64,000 nucleotides of DNA, taken from Saccharicrinis fermentans DSM 9555 = JCM 21142 (lineage in GTDB: Bacteria > Bacteroidota > Bacteroidia > Bacteroidales > Marinilabiliaceae). Positions within the stretch are counted from its first letter, which is position 1, and every line of letters starts with the position of its first letter. The stretch lies in contig NZ_KI912107.1 in the NCBI RefSeq assembly GCF_000517085.1, positions 4,523,980 through 4,587,979 of the forward strand. Direction: 5' to 3'. The notes under the pieces are model-generated. The model was given only the letters and a program-made list of their open reading frames with translations, made no database searches and was not told where the DNA came from. Shown here piece by piece: positions 8,711 through 17,200 of the stretch. The position numbers and the translations under genes are program-made.

Positions 8711-9730
8711 TTAAAATTTATCGCCAAAACATACGCCCATGTTACGAGCCTTGGTTACTAAGCGATTGTTAAGATCTATTAGTTTTGTTTTACCTCCTAC
8801 TTCTTCTAAGGGAATAGAGGTGATTTGATTGTTTTTAATACAAACCATAGAACCGAAATTTTTGGTATGGATAAGTTCGGCGGCGTAGGCTCCATAACGT
8901 GTTGCCAGAATTCTGTCTGCAGGAGAAGGAGTACCTCCTCGTTGGGTGTAACCTAAAATAGTTTCGCGTGTTTCAAGGCCTGTACGTTCCTGTATTTGCT
9001 TTCCTATAAATCGGGCAGCACTCTTCTTTTTGGGTACTTTGATGCCTTCGCCAACGACTACAATTGAATATGGTTTGCCTTTTTCGGAGCGGTTCAGCAG
9101 TGTGTTGGCCACCACATCCATGTCGTATTCAACTTCAGGAAGAAGGATGATGTCTCCACCTCCAGCGACTCCGGAATAAAGTGCTATCCAGCCGGCATTG
9201 TGTCCCATCACCTCAATAACCATTACTCGTTTGTGAGAGTTGGCTGTGGTATGAAGGCGATCAATAGCATCTGTAGCTATGTTAACTGCCGAATCAAAAC
9301 CAAAGGTAACGTCGGTACCCCAAACATCATTATCAATGGTTTTAGGGAGTCCAATGATATTTAAACCTTCCTTTGAAAGTAAGTTGGCAGTGCGTTGTGT
9401 TCCATTTCCGCCGATACAAACCAATGCATCTAATCCCATATTGTGATAGTTTTCTTTGATCACTTGGGGCTTGTCTTCAACGGTATCTCCTTCTTGTGGT
9501 TTAAAGGGTTTAATGCGCGAAGTACCAAGAATTGTTCCTCCTACAGTCAGGATGCCAGACAATTTTTTTTCGGTTAAAACTTCGTAGTTCATATCAATAA
9601 GTCCACTAAAGCCGTTGGAAATACCAATTACTTCCATGCCGTACTTTACAATGGCTGTTTTGCCTACACCTCTTATGGCAGCATTTATTCCGGGACAGTC
9701 TCCTCCTGCCGATAATATTCCTATCTTCAT
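8711..9730 (-). CDS. pfkA: 6-phosphofructokinase, group III type
   Basis: A glycolytic phosphofructokinase of 339 residues with GGDCPGINAAIRG (9-21), the catalytic PKTIDND (129-135, base Asp133), GFDSA and MGHNAGWIA. The donor-site loop reads GGNGT (107-111), so the residue equal to E. coli Gly104 is Gly. That position is Asp in PPi-dependent enzymes. Lys130 stands where E. coli has Gly124. Gly at the first position with Lys at the second is the pattern of ATP-using group III enzymes related to actinobacterial PFK, so ATP is my inference. The gene is monocistronic, with 189 nt of upstream DNA before the next gene. Confidence 0.93.
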   Translation of the reverse strand: MKIGILSAGGDCPGINAAIRGVGKTAIVKYGMEVIGISNGFSGLIDMNYEVLTEKKLSGILTVGGTILGTSRIKPFKPQEGDTVEDKPQVIKENYHNMGLDALVCIGGNGTQRTANLLSKEGLNIIGLPKTIDNDVWGTDVTFGFDSAVNIATDAIDRLHTTANSHKRVMVIEVMGHNAGWIALYSGVAGGGDIILLPEVEYDMDVVANTLLNRSEKGKPYSIVVVGEGIKVPKKKSAARFIGKQIQERTGLETRETILGYTQRGGTPSPADRILATRYGAYAAELIHTKNFGSMVCIKNNQITSIPLEEVGGKTKLIDLNNRLVTKARNMGVCFGDKF

Positions 9731-9919
9731 TCTATAAAGTTTTAATATATATAGGTGTTCAAAGTCTGAAAATGAGCACCATACCAGTAAAAGATCGAAT
9801 GGTCATGATTTACGTCATGTTTAAACGATCGGTAAATTTATATTAAAAATCCCTTTTTATGAACTAAAGGCGTACAGTTATTAGAAAAAAAGGTCTACTA
9901 ATTAAAATGAAGGTAATTT

Positions 9920-10756
9920 TTATTGCTGAAAGAATAGGGTAGGGATTTCTGCATTGAAAAGTATTTTTCTGGTTTGTCCGGGATGTATCATTTTAGCTAT
10001 AAAGTTTCGTTTGTTGCGTGTGATGGCCATGAGATCTATGTGGTTGTTGAGAATATATTCATTGGATGCAGCGAGCATGTCCTGACCGCAAATATAATCG
10101 CAGATCATATTTTGGTTTCTGTAAGTAGTTTTGCAGTATTCGCTGTATTCTTTGAGCTGTTCTGCGTCTACCTTTTCTTTACCAGAAGGGCAGTATTGTA
10201 CGTTGTGTATTCGGGTTTTGAAAGCGCCCACTAACTGAACCAACTTATGTAGAGAGGCATATTGGCATTTGGCGAAGTCTGTAATAAAGAGTATGTTAGT
10301 AAGTTGTTGTGGGTTGAAAATATAGTTGTTGGGTACCACCATGACAGGAAAGGTGCTTTTTTTTATAACATCTAGCGTAACACTGCCCAAAAGTTCTTTA
10401 ATGGTTTCTCCCTTGCTTTTTGTGCCCATCACTATTAATTCGGGTTGATATTTCTCGCAAAACAGAGGGATGGTGTCTTCGGGATATCCATCTAAAACTT
10501 TTAAGTTTATTTGTATTTGGCCATTGTGTTGAATTTTGTGAAAGATGGATGTTTTGAGTTTGTCCAACTCAGTTAAAGCTTCATCTTTCGATAATATGTC
10601 CGGTGCTGATTCTTCGTTTTCACTCCCGCTTAGTAGATCGGTGTAACAATACAATAAGGTTATTTCACCACCCAGATGTTCTGCTAAGGCGCTGCAATAT
10701 TCAATGGCATTAAGTGTATGTGTTGCAAAGTTAACTGGAATTAAAAATTTAATCAT
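9920..10756 (-). CDS. Universal stress protein with tandem UspA domains
   Basis: A 278-residue cytoplasmic protein made of two UspA folds (about 1-145 and 150-278). The first domain has the ATP-type signature GTKSKG followed by GSVT (about 117-131). The second lacks that glycine pattern (ITRNKRNFIAK instead) and is probably structural or regulatory. Two-domain Usp proteins of this length are common in Bacteroidota. The divergent neighbour is a photolyase, which would fit a stress theme, but no shared operator is visible in the 145-nt gap. Confidence 0.9.
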   Translation of the reverse strand: MIKFLIPVNFATHTLNAIEYCSALAEHLGGEITLLYCYTDLLSGSENEESAPDILSKDEALTELDKLKTSIFHKIQHNGQIQINLKVLDGYPEDTIPLFCEKYQPELIVMGTKSKGETIKELLGSVTLDVIKKSTFPVMVVPNNYIFNPQQLTNILFITDFAKCQYASLHKLVQLVGAFKTRIHNVQYCPSGKEKVDAEQLKEYSEYCKTTYRNQNMICDYICGQDMLAASNEYILNNHIDLMAITRNKRNFIAKMIHPGQTRKILFNAEIPTLFFQQ

Positions 10757-10901
10757 GGCTATTCCTCTTAGTCGATTTTATCTGGATGTTGTTTGCATAA
10801 AGTTATCAAAATTTAAACAGAATGATGCCAATTATGTTTGAAATATTGTAGCTTGGTAGATTTGAGGATAAGGTAATGTTAAATAAGGTAAGGGATTCTG
10901 T

Positions 10902-12185
10902 ATGTATATAAATGTAGTATGGCTAAGGAATGAGTTGCGCTTACATGATAATGTGTTAATACAAAAGGCTGCCATGGATAAGCGGCCAATTCTTATTTTG
11001 TATATTTTTGATGAGGTTGTGGTTTCTAAGTTGCAAGTGAATGATAGCAGGGTTTCTTTTATCTATGATAATTTACATGCTATTGATGAAAAATTGCAAG
11101 GCAATGGCAGACCTCTGCTTGTTAAAAGAGGCGAGGTAATAGATATATGGAAGCGAATACTGATGCAGTATCAGGTAAATGCTGTTTATGCTGCAGAGGA
11201 TTATGAGCCGGATGGTGTCAAACGTGATTCGGCAGTCGCTTGCTTATGTGCCTCCTATGAGGTTGAATTTATATGCTTAAAGGATCGTGTTATTTTTGCT
11301 AAGGATGAAGTATTGAAGAAAGACCAGCGGCCATACCTTGTTTTTACACCTTATAAGCGTCAGTGGCTCAGTAAATACGAAGAGATGAGATTCCTGGGAG
11401 AAAATGAAACTGAGCCTGTTTATTATCAAGGTAACTTTGTCTTTCCTAGTTTGACTTCTTTGGGTTTTGAGAGGGGGCCATTTGAAGTAAAGGACTTTGA
11501 TTTGAAAGGGGTGGCTGATTATGCCTTACATCGTGATTATCCATCAAAAAGCTCCGGAACGCACCTGGGGCCGCATTTACGTTATGGTACTGTAAGCGTT
11601 AGGGAGGTGGTGGGTAATACCAAAGATAAAAGCGACGTGTTTCTATCCGAATTAATTTGGCGTGAGTTTTTTATGCAGGTTTTATATCATTATCCGCATT
11701 CAGTAGGAGCAGCGTTTAAATCGAAATATGATTTTATTTCCTGGAGAAACGATGAGCATGATTTTGAATTGTGGTGTCAGGGTAAGACGGGTTATCCATT
11801 GGTGGATGCGGGTATGCGTCAGTTAAACCAAAGTGGTTATATGCACAACCGCGTACGTATGGTGGTTGCTTCTTTTTTGTGTAAGCATTTGTTGCTTGAT
11901 TGGCGTTGGGGAGAGGCTTATTTTTCGTCTAAGTTATTGGATTATGAAATGGCGTCTAATGTGGGTAATTGGCAATGGGCGGCTGGAACGGGCTGCGATG
12001 CTGCGCCTTACTTCAGAGTCTTTAACCCTATCACTCAACAAAAGAAGTTTGATCCTGATTTTGTCTATATTAAGCAATGGATAAGTGAGTATGGGAGCGA
12101 TGCGTATCCAAAACCCATGGTAGATCATGCCATGGCCAGAGAAAGAGCGTTGGTAAAGTATCGAGAAGGATTAAAAAATAAATAA
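10902..12185 (+). CDS. phrB: Deoxyribodipyrimidine photolyase, cryptochrome/photolyase family
   Basis: A 427-residue flavoprotein that repairs UV-induced pyrimidine dimers with blue light. The N-terminal Rossmann-like antenna domain starts VVWLRNELRLHDN. The FAD domain holds SGTHLGPHLRYG, LIWREFFMQ, TGYPLVDAGMRQL, MHNRVRMVVASF and NVGNWQWAAGTG, the conserved core of class I CPD photolyases including tryptophans used for electron transfer. Length and motifs are normal. It is monocistronic and followed at once by a hairpin. Repair specificity (CPD or other) is inferred from the motifs only. Confidence 0.94.
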   Translation: MYINVVWLRNELRLHDNVLIQKAAMDKRPILILYIFDEVVVSKLQVNDSRVSFIYDNLHAIDEKLQGNGRPLLVKRGEVIDIWKRILMQYQVNAVYAAEDYEPDGVKRDSAVACLCASYEVEFICLKDRVIFAKDEVLKKDQRPYLVFTPYKRQWLSKYEEMRFLGENETEPVYYQGNFVFPSLTSLGFERGPFEVKDFDLKGVADYALHRDYPSKSSGTHLGPHLRYGTVSVREVVGNTKDKSDVFLSELIWREFFMQVLYHYPHSVGAAFKSKYDFISWRNDEHDFELWCQGKTGYPLVDAGMRQLNQSGYMHNRVRMVVASFLCKHLLLDWRWGEAYFSSKLLDYEMASNVGNWQWAAGTGCDAAPYFRVFNPITQQKKFDPDFVYIKQWISEYGSDAYPKPMVDHAMARERALVKYREGLKNK

Positions 12186-12213
12186 GCCGCATCTTAATTA
12201 AAAAATGCGGCTT
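12184..12213. terminator. Hairpin between photolyase and queA
   Basis: AAGCCGCAT (12184-12192) pairs with ATGCGGCTT (12205-12213). It begins within the photolyase stop codon and lies between two convergent genes. No strong T run follows, so termination efficiency is uncertain. Confidence 0.6.
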
Positions 12214-12235
12214 GTGATATGTTATAATGAAAATA

Positions 12236-13285
12236 TTATATGATCAGCATAGCATCTCCATATGAGCCAAACCTATACTTTTCTTTGACAGCCACTTCGT
12301 AAGCATTCATTACATTATCGTAGCCTCCAAAAGCGGCGGCCATCATCATTAATGTTGATAATGGAAGATGGAAGTTGGAAACCATACAGTTGGCAACATT
12401 AAATTCGTAAGGAGGAAAAATAAATTTGTTGGTCCATCCTTCAAAGGGTTTAACATGTCCAAATGTTGAAACAGAGCTTTCGATGGTTCTCATTACGGTA
12501 GTTCCTACGGCGCAGATTCTCTGGCGACGTTCCTTACCTTGGTTGATGATGTCGCATGCCTCTTCGGTGATAAATATTTGTTCTGAATCCATTTTGTGTT
12601 TAGTCAAATCTTCCACATCCACCGAGCGGAAGTTGCCTAAGCCTACATGTAAGGTGATTTCGGCAAAATTAACACCAATAATTTCCAAGCGCTTCATCAG
12701 TTCTCGGCTAAAGTGCATACCTGCTGTAGGAGCTGCCACTGCACCTTCGTGTTTTGCATAGATAGTCTGATAGCGTTCTCTGTCTTCGGGTTCTACTTTG
12801 CGGTTGATGATTTTAGGAAGTGGTGTTTCTCCGAGTCCGTAAAGCGATTTCTTGAATTCATCGTAAGGGCCATCATATAAAAACCGAAGTGTACGTCCGC
12901 GTGAAGTGGTGTTATCAATTACTTCAGCCACCATCTCGTCATTTTCGCCAAAGTAAAGTTTGTTTCCAATCCGTATTTTACGAGCGGGATCCACTAATAC
13001 ATCCCATAGTTTCTGGTCGCGATTAAGCTCGCGGAGTAAAAATACTTCAATTTCAGCCCCTGTTTTTTCTTTGTTTCCGTATAGGCGAGCCGGAAAAACC
13101 TTGGTGTTGTTAAAGATCATTACATCCTGATCGGTGAAATAAGTGACCAGATCTTTAAATACTTTATGTTCTATTTCTCCCGTCTTTCTGTCCATGACAA
13201 GCATACGGGCTTCGTCGCGATTGTGGGTAGGGTGTAAGGCAATTAATTCTTCTGGAAGATTGTACTTAAACTTCGATAACTTCAT
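12236..13285 (-). CDS. queA: S-adenosylmethionine:tRNA ribosyltransferase-isomerase
   Basis: A 349-residue enzyme that transfers and isomerises the ribosyl part of SAM onto preQ1-tRNA to make epoxyqueuosine. The start [19 protein letters not shown], the central [12 protein letters not shown] and LHVGLGNFR, and the late [19 protein letters not shown] are all diagnostic. The length is normal. It is the last gene of the minus-strand run ftsX-DUF3098-uppP-truB-queA, a common Bacteroidota order, and is separated from truB by 197 nt that include a hairpin. Confidence 0.96.
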   Translation of the reverse strand: MKLSKFKYNLPEELIALHPTHNRDEARMLVMDRKTGEIEHKVFKDLVTYFTDQDVMIFNNTKVFPARLYGNKEKTGAEIEVFLLRELNRDQKLWDVLVDPARKIRIGNKLYFGENDEMVAEVIDNTTSRGRTLRFLYDGPYDEFKKSLYGLGETPLPKIINRKVEPEDRERYQTIYAKHEGAVAAPTAGMHFSRELMKRLEIIGVNFAEITLHVGLGNFRSVDVEDLTKHKMDSEQIFITEEACDIINQGKERRQRICAVGTTVMRTIESSVSTFGHVKPFEGWTNKFIFPPYEFNVANCMVSNFHLPLSTLMMMAAAFGGYDNVMNAYEVAVKEKYRFGSYGDAMLII

Positions 13286-13335
13286 TTGTGTTTGCTTTAT
13301 ATTTTAATCAACAACAGTACTTTTCTTTTGAATGA

Positions 13336-13365
13336 ACAAAACAAACGCTGCTTCGCTTGTTTTGT
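13336..13365. other. Inverted repeat between truB and queA
   Basis: ACAAAACAA (13336-13344) pairs with TTGTTTTGT (13357-13365) around a GC-rich loop. It lies in the 197-nt gap upstream of queA and could be a weak terminator or attenuator. No T run is obvious on the coding strand. Confidence 0.35.
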
Positions 13366-13482
13366 GGAAACATATATAAGGCTTAATGCTATTAACTTAT
13401 TGATGTAATTGTGATTGGGTTCGTCAAGTAAGTGTGCGCATAGGAGCAACCTTATACGTGGCAATATGCCAAAGGTTACAAA

Positions 13483-14190
13483 TTATTTTAATTTTTTTTC
13501 AAAGCTTTCGATGTTCATGCTATTTTCATTGATAAACAATCCAATACGTGTTCTTTTTAGGGCTGTTAAGTGGGCTCCACTGTTTAGTGCTTGTCCTATG
13601 TCCCTTGCTAAGCCGCGTATATATGTTCCCTTGCTACAAACAATTCTTAATACCAATTGGTTCTCGTAGAATTCGAGAACTTCTATGCGGCTTATAATTA
13701 GTTTTTTGGGTTTTAGATCTGGTACTTTACCTTGACGTGCTAGTTCGTACGCTCTTTTACCTTTTACTTTTACGGCGGAAAAGGCAGGTGGTATTTGTTC
13801 TAGTTCGCCTATAAATTTTTCTAGGGTGTTGTCAATCAGTGCTCGGTTGATGTGTTCTGTAGGATATTGTGCGTCTATCTCTGTTTCTAGGTCAAAGGAA
13901 GGCGTTGTGGCTCCTAATTTAAGAGTGGCTACGTATTCTTTTTCTTTGGCTTGGTAGCTGTCAATGGTTTTAGTAGCTTTCCCAGTGCATACAATCAATA
14001 GTCCCGTAGCTAGTGGGTCCAGGGTTCCGGCGTGGCCTACTTTTATCTTTTTGACACCCAATGCTGTTCTAACGAGCTTTCTTACTTTGTTTACCAAATC
14101 GAATGACGTCCATTCGTATGGCTTATCAAACAGAAGAACTTCCCCTTCTTTAAAATCGTACCCACCTGGTTTGATGTTTTCCACTTCCAT
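13483..14190 (-). CDS. truB: tRNA pseudouridine(55) synthase
   Basis: A 235-residue TruB-type synthase that makes the pseudouridine of the T loop. The catalytic motif VGHAGTLDPLATGLL places the nucleophile at Asp58. LLFDKPYEWTSFD, the KEYVATLKLG strand and the later CSKGTYIRGLARDIG are conserved. It lacks the long C-terminal PUA part of the E. coli enzyme, as is usual in this phylum. It lies downstream of uppP with a strong hairpin in the 76-nt gap. Confidence 0.95.
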   Translation of the reverse strand: MEVENIKPGGYDFKEGEVLLFDKPYEWTSFDLVNKVRKLVRTALGVKKIKVGHAGTLDPLATGLLIVCTGKATKTIDSYQAKEKEYVATLKLGATTPSFDLETEIDAQYPTEHINRALIDNTLEKFIGELEQIPPAFSAVKVKGKRAYELARQGKVPDLKPKKLIISRIEVLEFYENQLVLRIVCSKGTYIRGLARDIGQALNSGAHLTALKRTRIGLFINENSMNIESFEKKLK

Positions 14191-14213
14191 TTTTAGCGAT
14201 TTGTTTTACGCAA

Positions 14214-14245
14214 CAAATGCCGGAATATATTCATTCCGGCATTTG
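14214..14245. terminator. Strong hairpin between uppP and truB
   Basis: A perfect 13-bp stem (CAAATGCCGGAAT with ATTCCGGCATTTG) encloses a 6-nt loop. It sits inside an otherwise cotranscribed gene run, just after the uppP stop codon. No T run follows on the minus strand, so it may be a partial terminator, a processing site or an mRNA 3'-end stabiliser. Confidence 0.6.
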
Positions 14246-14266
14246 TCATATTTTGTTATTTTGTTT

Positions 14267-15058
14267 TTACCATGAAAAGGCAATGGCAATGAACCCTGCT
14301 AATGCACAGTAAATTGCAAAATATATTAGTTTGCCACGTTTTACTAGTTGAATCATGGCTCTACATGCCAATAATCCGGATATAAAAGCCCCTATAAAGC
14401 CAATTGAAATAGGAATTATTCCAATGGAGTCAGCGCTTGTGAAATCATTTTTTAACAGGCTTAGTACGTTTTCTCCTAGAATGGGAATCAAAACCATTAA
14501 AAATGAGAAACGAGCCACTGATTCTCTTTTGTTTCCTAATAAAAGTCCTGTGGCAATGGTTGAGCCAGACCTGGAGATGCCGGGTAATACCGCAATGGTT
14601 TGTGCTATTCCAATGATAAAGGCATCTTTAAATGAAATGTCTTTGTCCTTTGTTTTAGCATAGAAAGTAAAAGCCAGTAAAGAGGCAGTAATAAGTAGCA
14701 TAAATCCTACTAAAAGTAATATGCGTTCAGTACTAAAGAGAGCCTCTACGTAGTCTTTAAAAAATACGCCCACAATGGCTATGGGAATCATACTTACCGC
14801 TATTTTTGCTGTATATTGTGTTTCCTGGTTCCATTTAAAGGCCAGAAGTCCCATTATTAATTGGGCAATATCTTTTCTAAAAACAACAATAGTACTTAGT
14901 ACAGTGGCACCGTGTACAGCTACTGTAAATGTTAGGTTGTCGGTGGTTTCAACGCCTAAGAGCTGTCTGCCAATTTCAAGATGCCCGCTACTGCTCACGG
15001 GTAAAAACTCGGTTAATCCTTGCACGAGGCCCAAGATTAATGCTTCTATTGCGCTCAT
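14267..15058 (-). CDS. uppP: Undecaprenyl-diphosphate phosphatase
   Basis: A 263-residue inner-membrane phosphatase (BacA family) that recycles undecaprenyl pyrophosphate for cell-wall synthesis. The two signature segments [13 protein letters not shown] (14-26) and [13 protein letters not shown] are intact. Several hydrophobic helices cover the rest of the chain. It lies between the DUF3098 gene (35-nt gap) and truB in the conserved ftsX operon. Confidence 0.96.
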   Translation of the reverse strand: MSAIEALILGLVQGLTEFLPVSSSGHLEIGRQLLGVETTDNLTFTVAVHGATVLSTIVVFRKDIAQLIMGLLAFKWNQETQYTAKIAVSMIPIAIVGVFFKDYVEALFSTERILLLVGFMLLITASLLAFTFYAKTKDKDISFKDAFIIGIAQTIAVLPGISRSGSTIATGLLLGNKRESVARFSFLMVLIPILGENVLSLLKNDFTSADSIGIIPISIGFIGAFISGLLACRAMIQLVKRGKLIYFAIYCALAGFIAIAFSW

Positions 15059-15093
15059 TTAGTATATGCTCTATAGTTATTTAGAGAATCCTC

Positions 15094-15345
15094 TTATTTG
15101 TTTTCTTTGGGTTTTTTCATGATGGCATAAATTTCAAAAATGAAACCAGCGAGTACCAGCATGGGTGCTAAGGTTATCCGTTGAAACCCATATATTTCTT
15201 CGTTGAAAACATTTGGGTCTGAACTTCTGCCGCCAATCATTAAAATAAAACCTAGTATAACAATGCCAAAACCAATGGCCATTAAAATATAGTTTTCCTT
15301 GGATAGAGCAAACTCAAATTTCTTTTCTTGCTTGTTGTTTGACAT
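15094..15345 (-). CDS. DUF3098 family small membrane protein
   Basis: An 83-residue protein with two hydrophobic helices (about 20-40 and 58-76). Between them lies the conserved stretch GGRSSDPNVFNEEIYGFQR. This is the DUF3098 family, found in Bacteroidota directly behind ftsX, as here (9-nt gap). Its function is unknown; the position suggests a role near the divisome or envelope. Confidence 0.88.
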   Translation of the reverse strand: MSNNKQEKKFEFALSKENYILMAIGFGIVILGFILMIGGRSSDPNVFNEEIYGFQRITLAPMLVLAGFIFEIYAIMKKPKENK

Positions 15346-15354
15346 AACTGTATG

Positions 15355-16236
15355 TTAAAAATATAATTGATCTGTTTTTAGTCGCAAATATTTATTTACT
15401 GCAAAATACGTTGAAATCAACGAAAGAAGTATTCCTAATAGGATAACTAGGATAAATAGTATGCCGATTAATTCAATGTTATCGAAGCCAATAAAGCCGC
15501 CCAATTCTCGGTGTAATATATAAATAGCACCGGCCAGCATTCCATTGGCAATGACTCCGCCAATAAAACCATGAAAAATACTGGTGCTCACAAATGGCTT
15601 TCGAATAAACCCTTTGGTTGCACCTACCAACTGCATGGTGTTAATCAAAAACCTTTTGGCATAAACCGATAGTCGAATGGTATTGTTAATGAGTGCGATG
15701 GCTATTAGTAGTAATAGGATGCTAAATATAAGCAGAACCAAGCTTATCTTGTTCACGTTGTTGTTGACTTTCTGGATCAGATTTTTCTGATAAAAGACCT
15801 CCTTCACTTGAGAAAATGAACTAAAAATTTCTTCTACATTTTTTATGCTGTCTGGATTGGCATATTCGGCAAATAGTTTAACCTCGATGGATGAGAGGAG
15901 GGGGTTGTAGCCTAAAAAGTCCACAAAATCTTCGCCTAACTGCTCTTGAAGTTCCTTTGCAGCTCTTTCTTTGTCAATGTATTCAGTGGATTTTACGTAG
16001 GAAGATGCGTCCAGGTATTTTTGAAGCCTGCGTACTTCTACTTCCCTGACGTTGTCTTTTAAAACAATGTTAAAACCAATGTTTTCCTTTACATATGCTG
16101 ACAGACGTTGTGCGTTCAGCATTAGATATCCTACGGCTCCCAATAAAAACAATACCAATGCAATACTTATTACAGTGGTAAAATATGAGTTTCGAAGCTG
16201 TCGCTGTGTATGTTGGCTATCTTTCTTTTTCATCAT
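15355..16236 (-). CDS. ftsX: Cell-division ABC-type permease
   Basis: A 293-residue FtsX-type protein. It has one N-terminal helix (about 25-45), an extracytoplasmic domain (about 46-170) and three further helices near 175-200, 230-255 and 260-285. The segment LINTMQLVGATKGFIRKPF is the cytoplasmic coupling loop. FtsX works with FtsE to control peptidoglycan hydrolases at the septum; ftsE is not next to it here, as is normal in Bacteroidota. I chose ATG 16236 (a second ATG follows directly at 16233) rather than the longer frame starting at 16275, whose extra 13 residues do not resemble the family. Confidence 0.9.
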   Translation of the reverse strand: MMKKKDSQHTQRQLRNSYFTTVISIALVLFLLGAVGYLMLNAQRLSAYVKENIGFNIVLKDNVREVEVRRLQKYLDASSYVKSTEYIDKERAAKELQEQLGEDFVDFLGYNPLLSSIEVKLFAEYANPDSIKNVEEIFSSFSQVKEVFYQKNLIQKVNNNVNKISLVLLIFSILLLLIAIALINNTIRLSVYAKRFLINTMQLVGATKGFIRKPFVSTSIFHGFIGGVIANGMLAGAIYILHRELGGFIGFDNIELIGILFILVILLGILLSLISTYFAVNKYLRLKTDQLYF

Positions 16237-16456
16237 AAAAATTGGCCATAAAGATAAAAAAAAGAACGAATGCAAAGTAAGGTTTTATTTTTTGTTTTGG
16301 CAACCTTTAATATTCTGGTATGTGGGGGAGCATGTGGCTTGTGTGTGAGTTCTTTAGTGGTGGGGCTGTATGAGTGGATATTATTATATTGTTAGCTGGT
16401 GGAAAATTTACGTGGTTTTGTTTTATCTTGTTGCCCTAATTATAAAGTGAGTTGGG

Positions 16457-16918
16457 ATGAATAATAATGACGTTTTTAGAAGTTTGCGATATACCTTTGA
16501 CTTGGATGATAATAGGGTAGTAAAGTTGTTTGGCTTAGCACATGTAGAGGTGAATCGTGCACAGGTGAGTGATTGGTTAAAAAAAGAAGATGACCAATCT
16601 TTTAAAACTATTGTGGATGCTTATTTTTCGGCTTTTTTGAATGGTTTTATTGTGTTTAAAAGAGGCGCTAAAGATGGGGAAGCACCAACTAATGAAAAAA
16701 GACTAAATAATAACTTAATTCTTCGAAAACTGAAAATTGCGCTTCAGCTAAAGGATGAAGATATGATTGAAATTCTTGCACTGGCCGATTTTAAAATTAG
16801 TAAACATGAGTTGAGTGCCTTTTTTCGTAAGCCGCAGCAAAGTCAATATAGGGTTTGTAAAGATCAGATATTGAGGAAGTTTATGTATGGGTTGCAGAAA
16901 CGATACAGACCTGTATGA
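16457..16918 (+). CDS. DUF1456 (YehS-like) protein
   Basis: A 153-residue cytoplasmic protein with two related halves. Repeat one is MNNNDVFRSLRYTFDLDDNR to about residue 55, and repeat two is NLILRKLKIALQLKDEDM to about 130. This duplicated layout with W/F-rich linkers defines DUF1456, the family of E. coli YehS. Its function is unknown. It stands alone, divergent from ftsX. Confidence 0.88.
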   Translation: MNNNDVFRSLRYTFDLDDNRVVKLFGLAHVEVNRAQVSDWLKKEDDQSFKTIVDAYFSAFLNGFIVFKRGAKDGEAPTNEKRLNNNLILRKLKIALQLKDEDMIEILALADFKISKHELSAFFRKPQQSQYRVCKDQILRKFMYGLQKRYRPV

Positions 16919-16960
16919 TAGGCGCTTTTAATTCGTTTATATCTGTTGCATCATGTTATG

Positions 16961-17100
16961 GTGTTAACACTAATTAGCATTTGTGGTTTTAATAAATTTT
17001 TTTTTCAATAAACATGAGCTTTGTCATGTATCTCCAAAGCTAGCGTTGTAGCTGCATATGCATATTATTGATATATGTTGATATATATCAATGTTACCAT
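16961..17100. promoter_or_regulatory. Upstream region of the YidE-like transporter with an FNR/CRP-type palindrome
   Basis: TTGATATATATCAA at 17078-17091 is an exact match to the FNR consensus TTGATnnnnATCAA, about 110 nt before the transporter start. The same 282-nt gap also contains the perfect palindromes GTGTTAACAC (16961-16970) and TGCATATGCA (17053-17062). No gene is visible in the gap. The binding protein is inferred; Bacteroidota carry CRP/FNR relatives whose sites vary. Confidence 0.45.
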
Positions 17101-17200
17101 ATTAAATGATTAACTAATGTTAATAAATATAACAAAAAGGTGCTCTCTGTTATAAAAGCTTGATAAATAGTTATCTTTGGTGGCCTAATCTAATATATGT

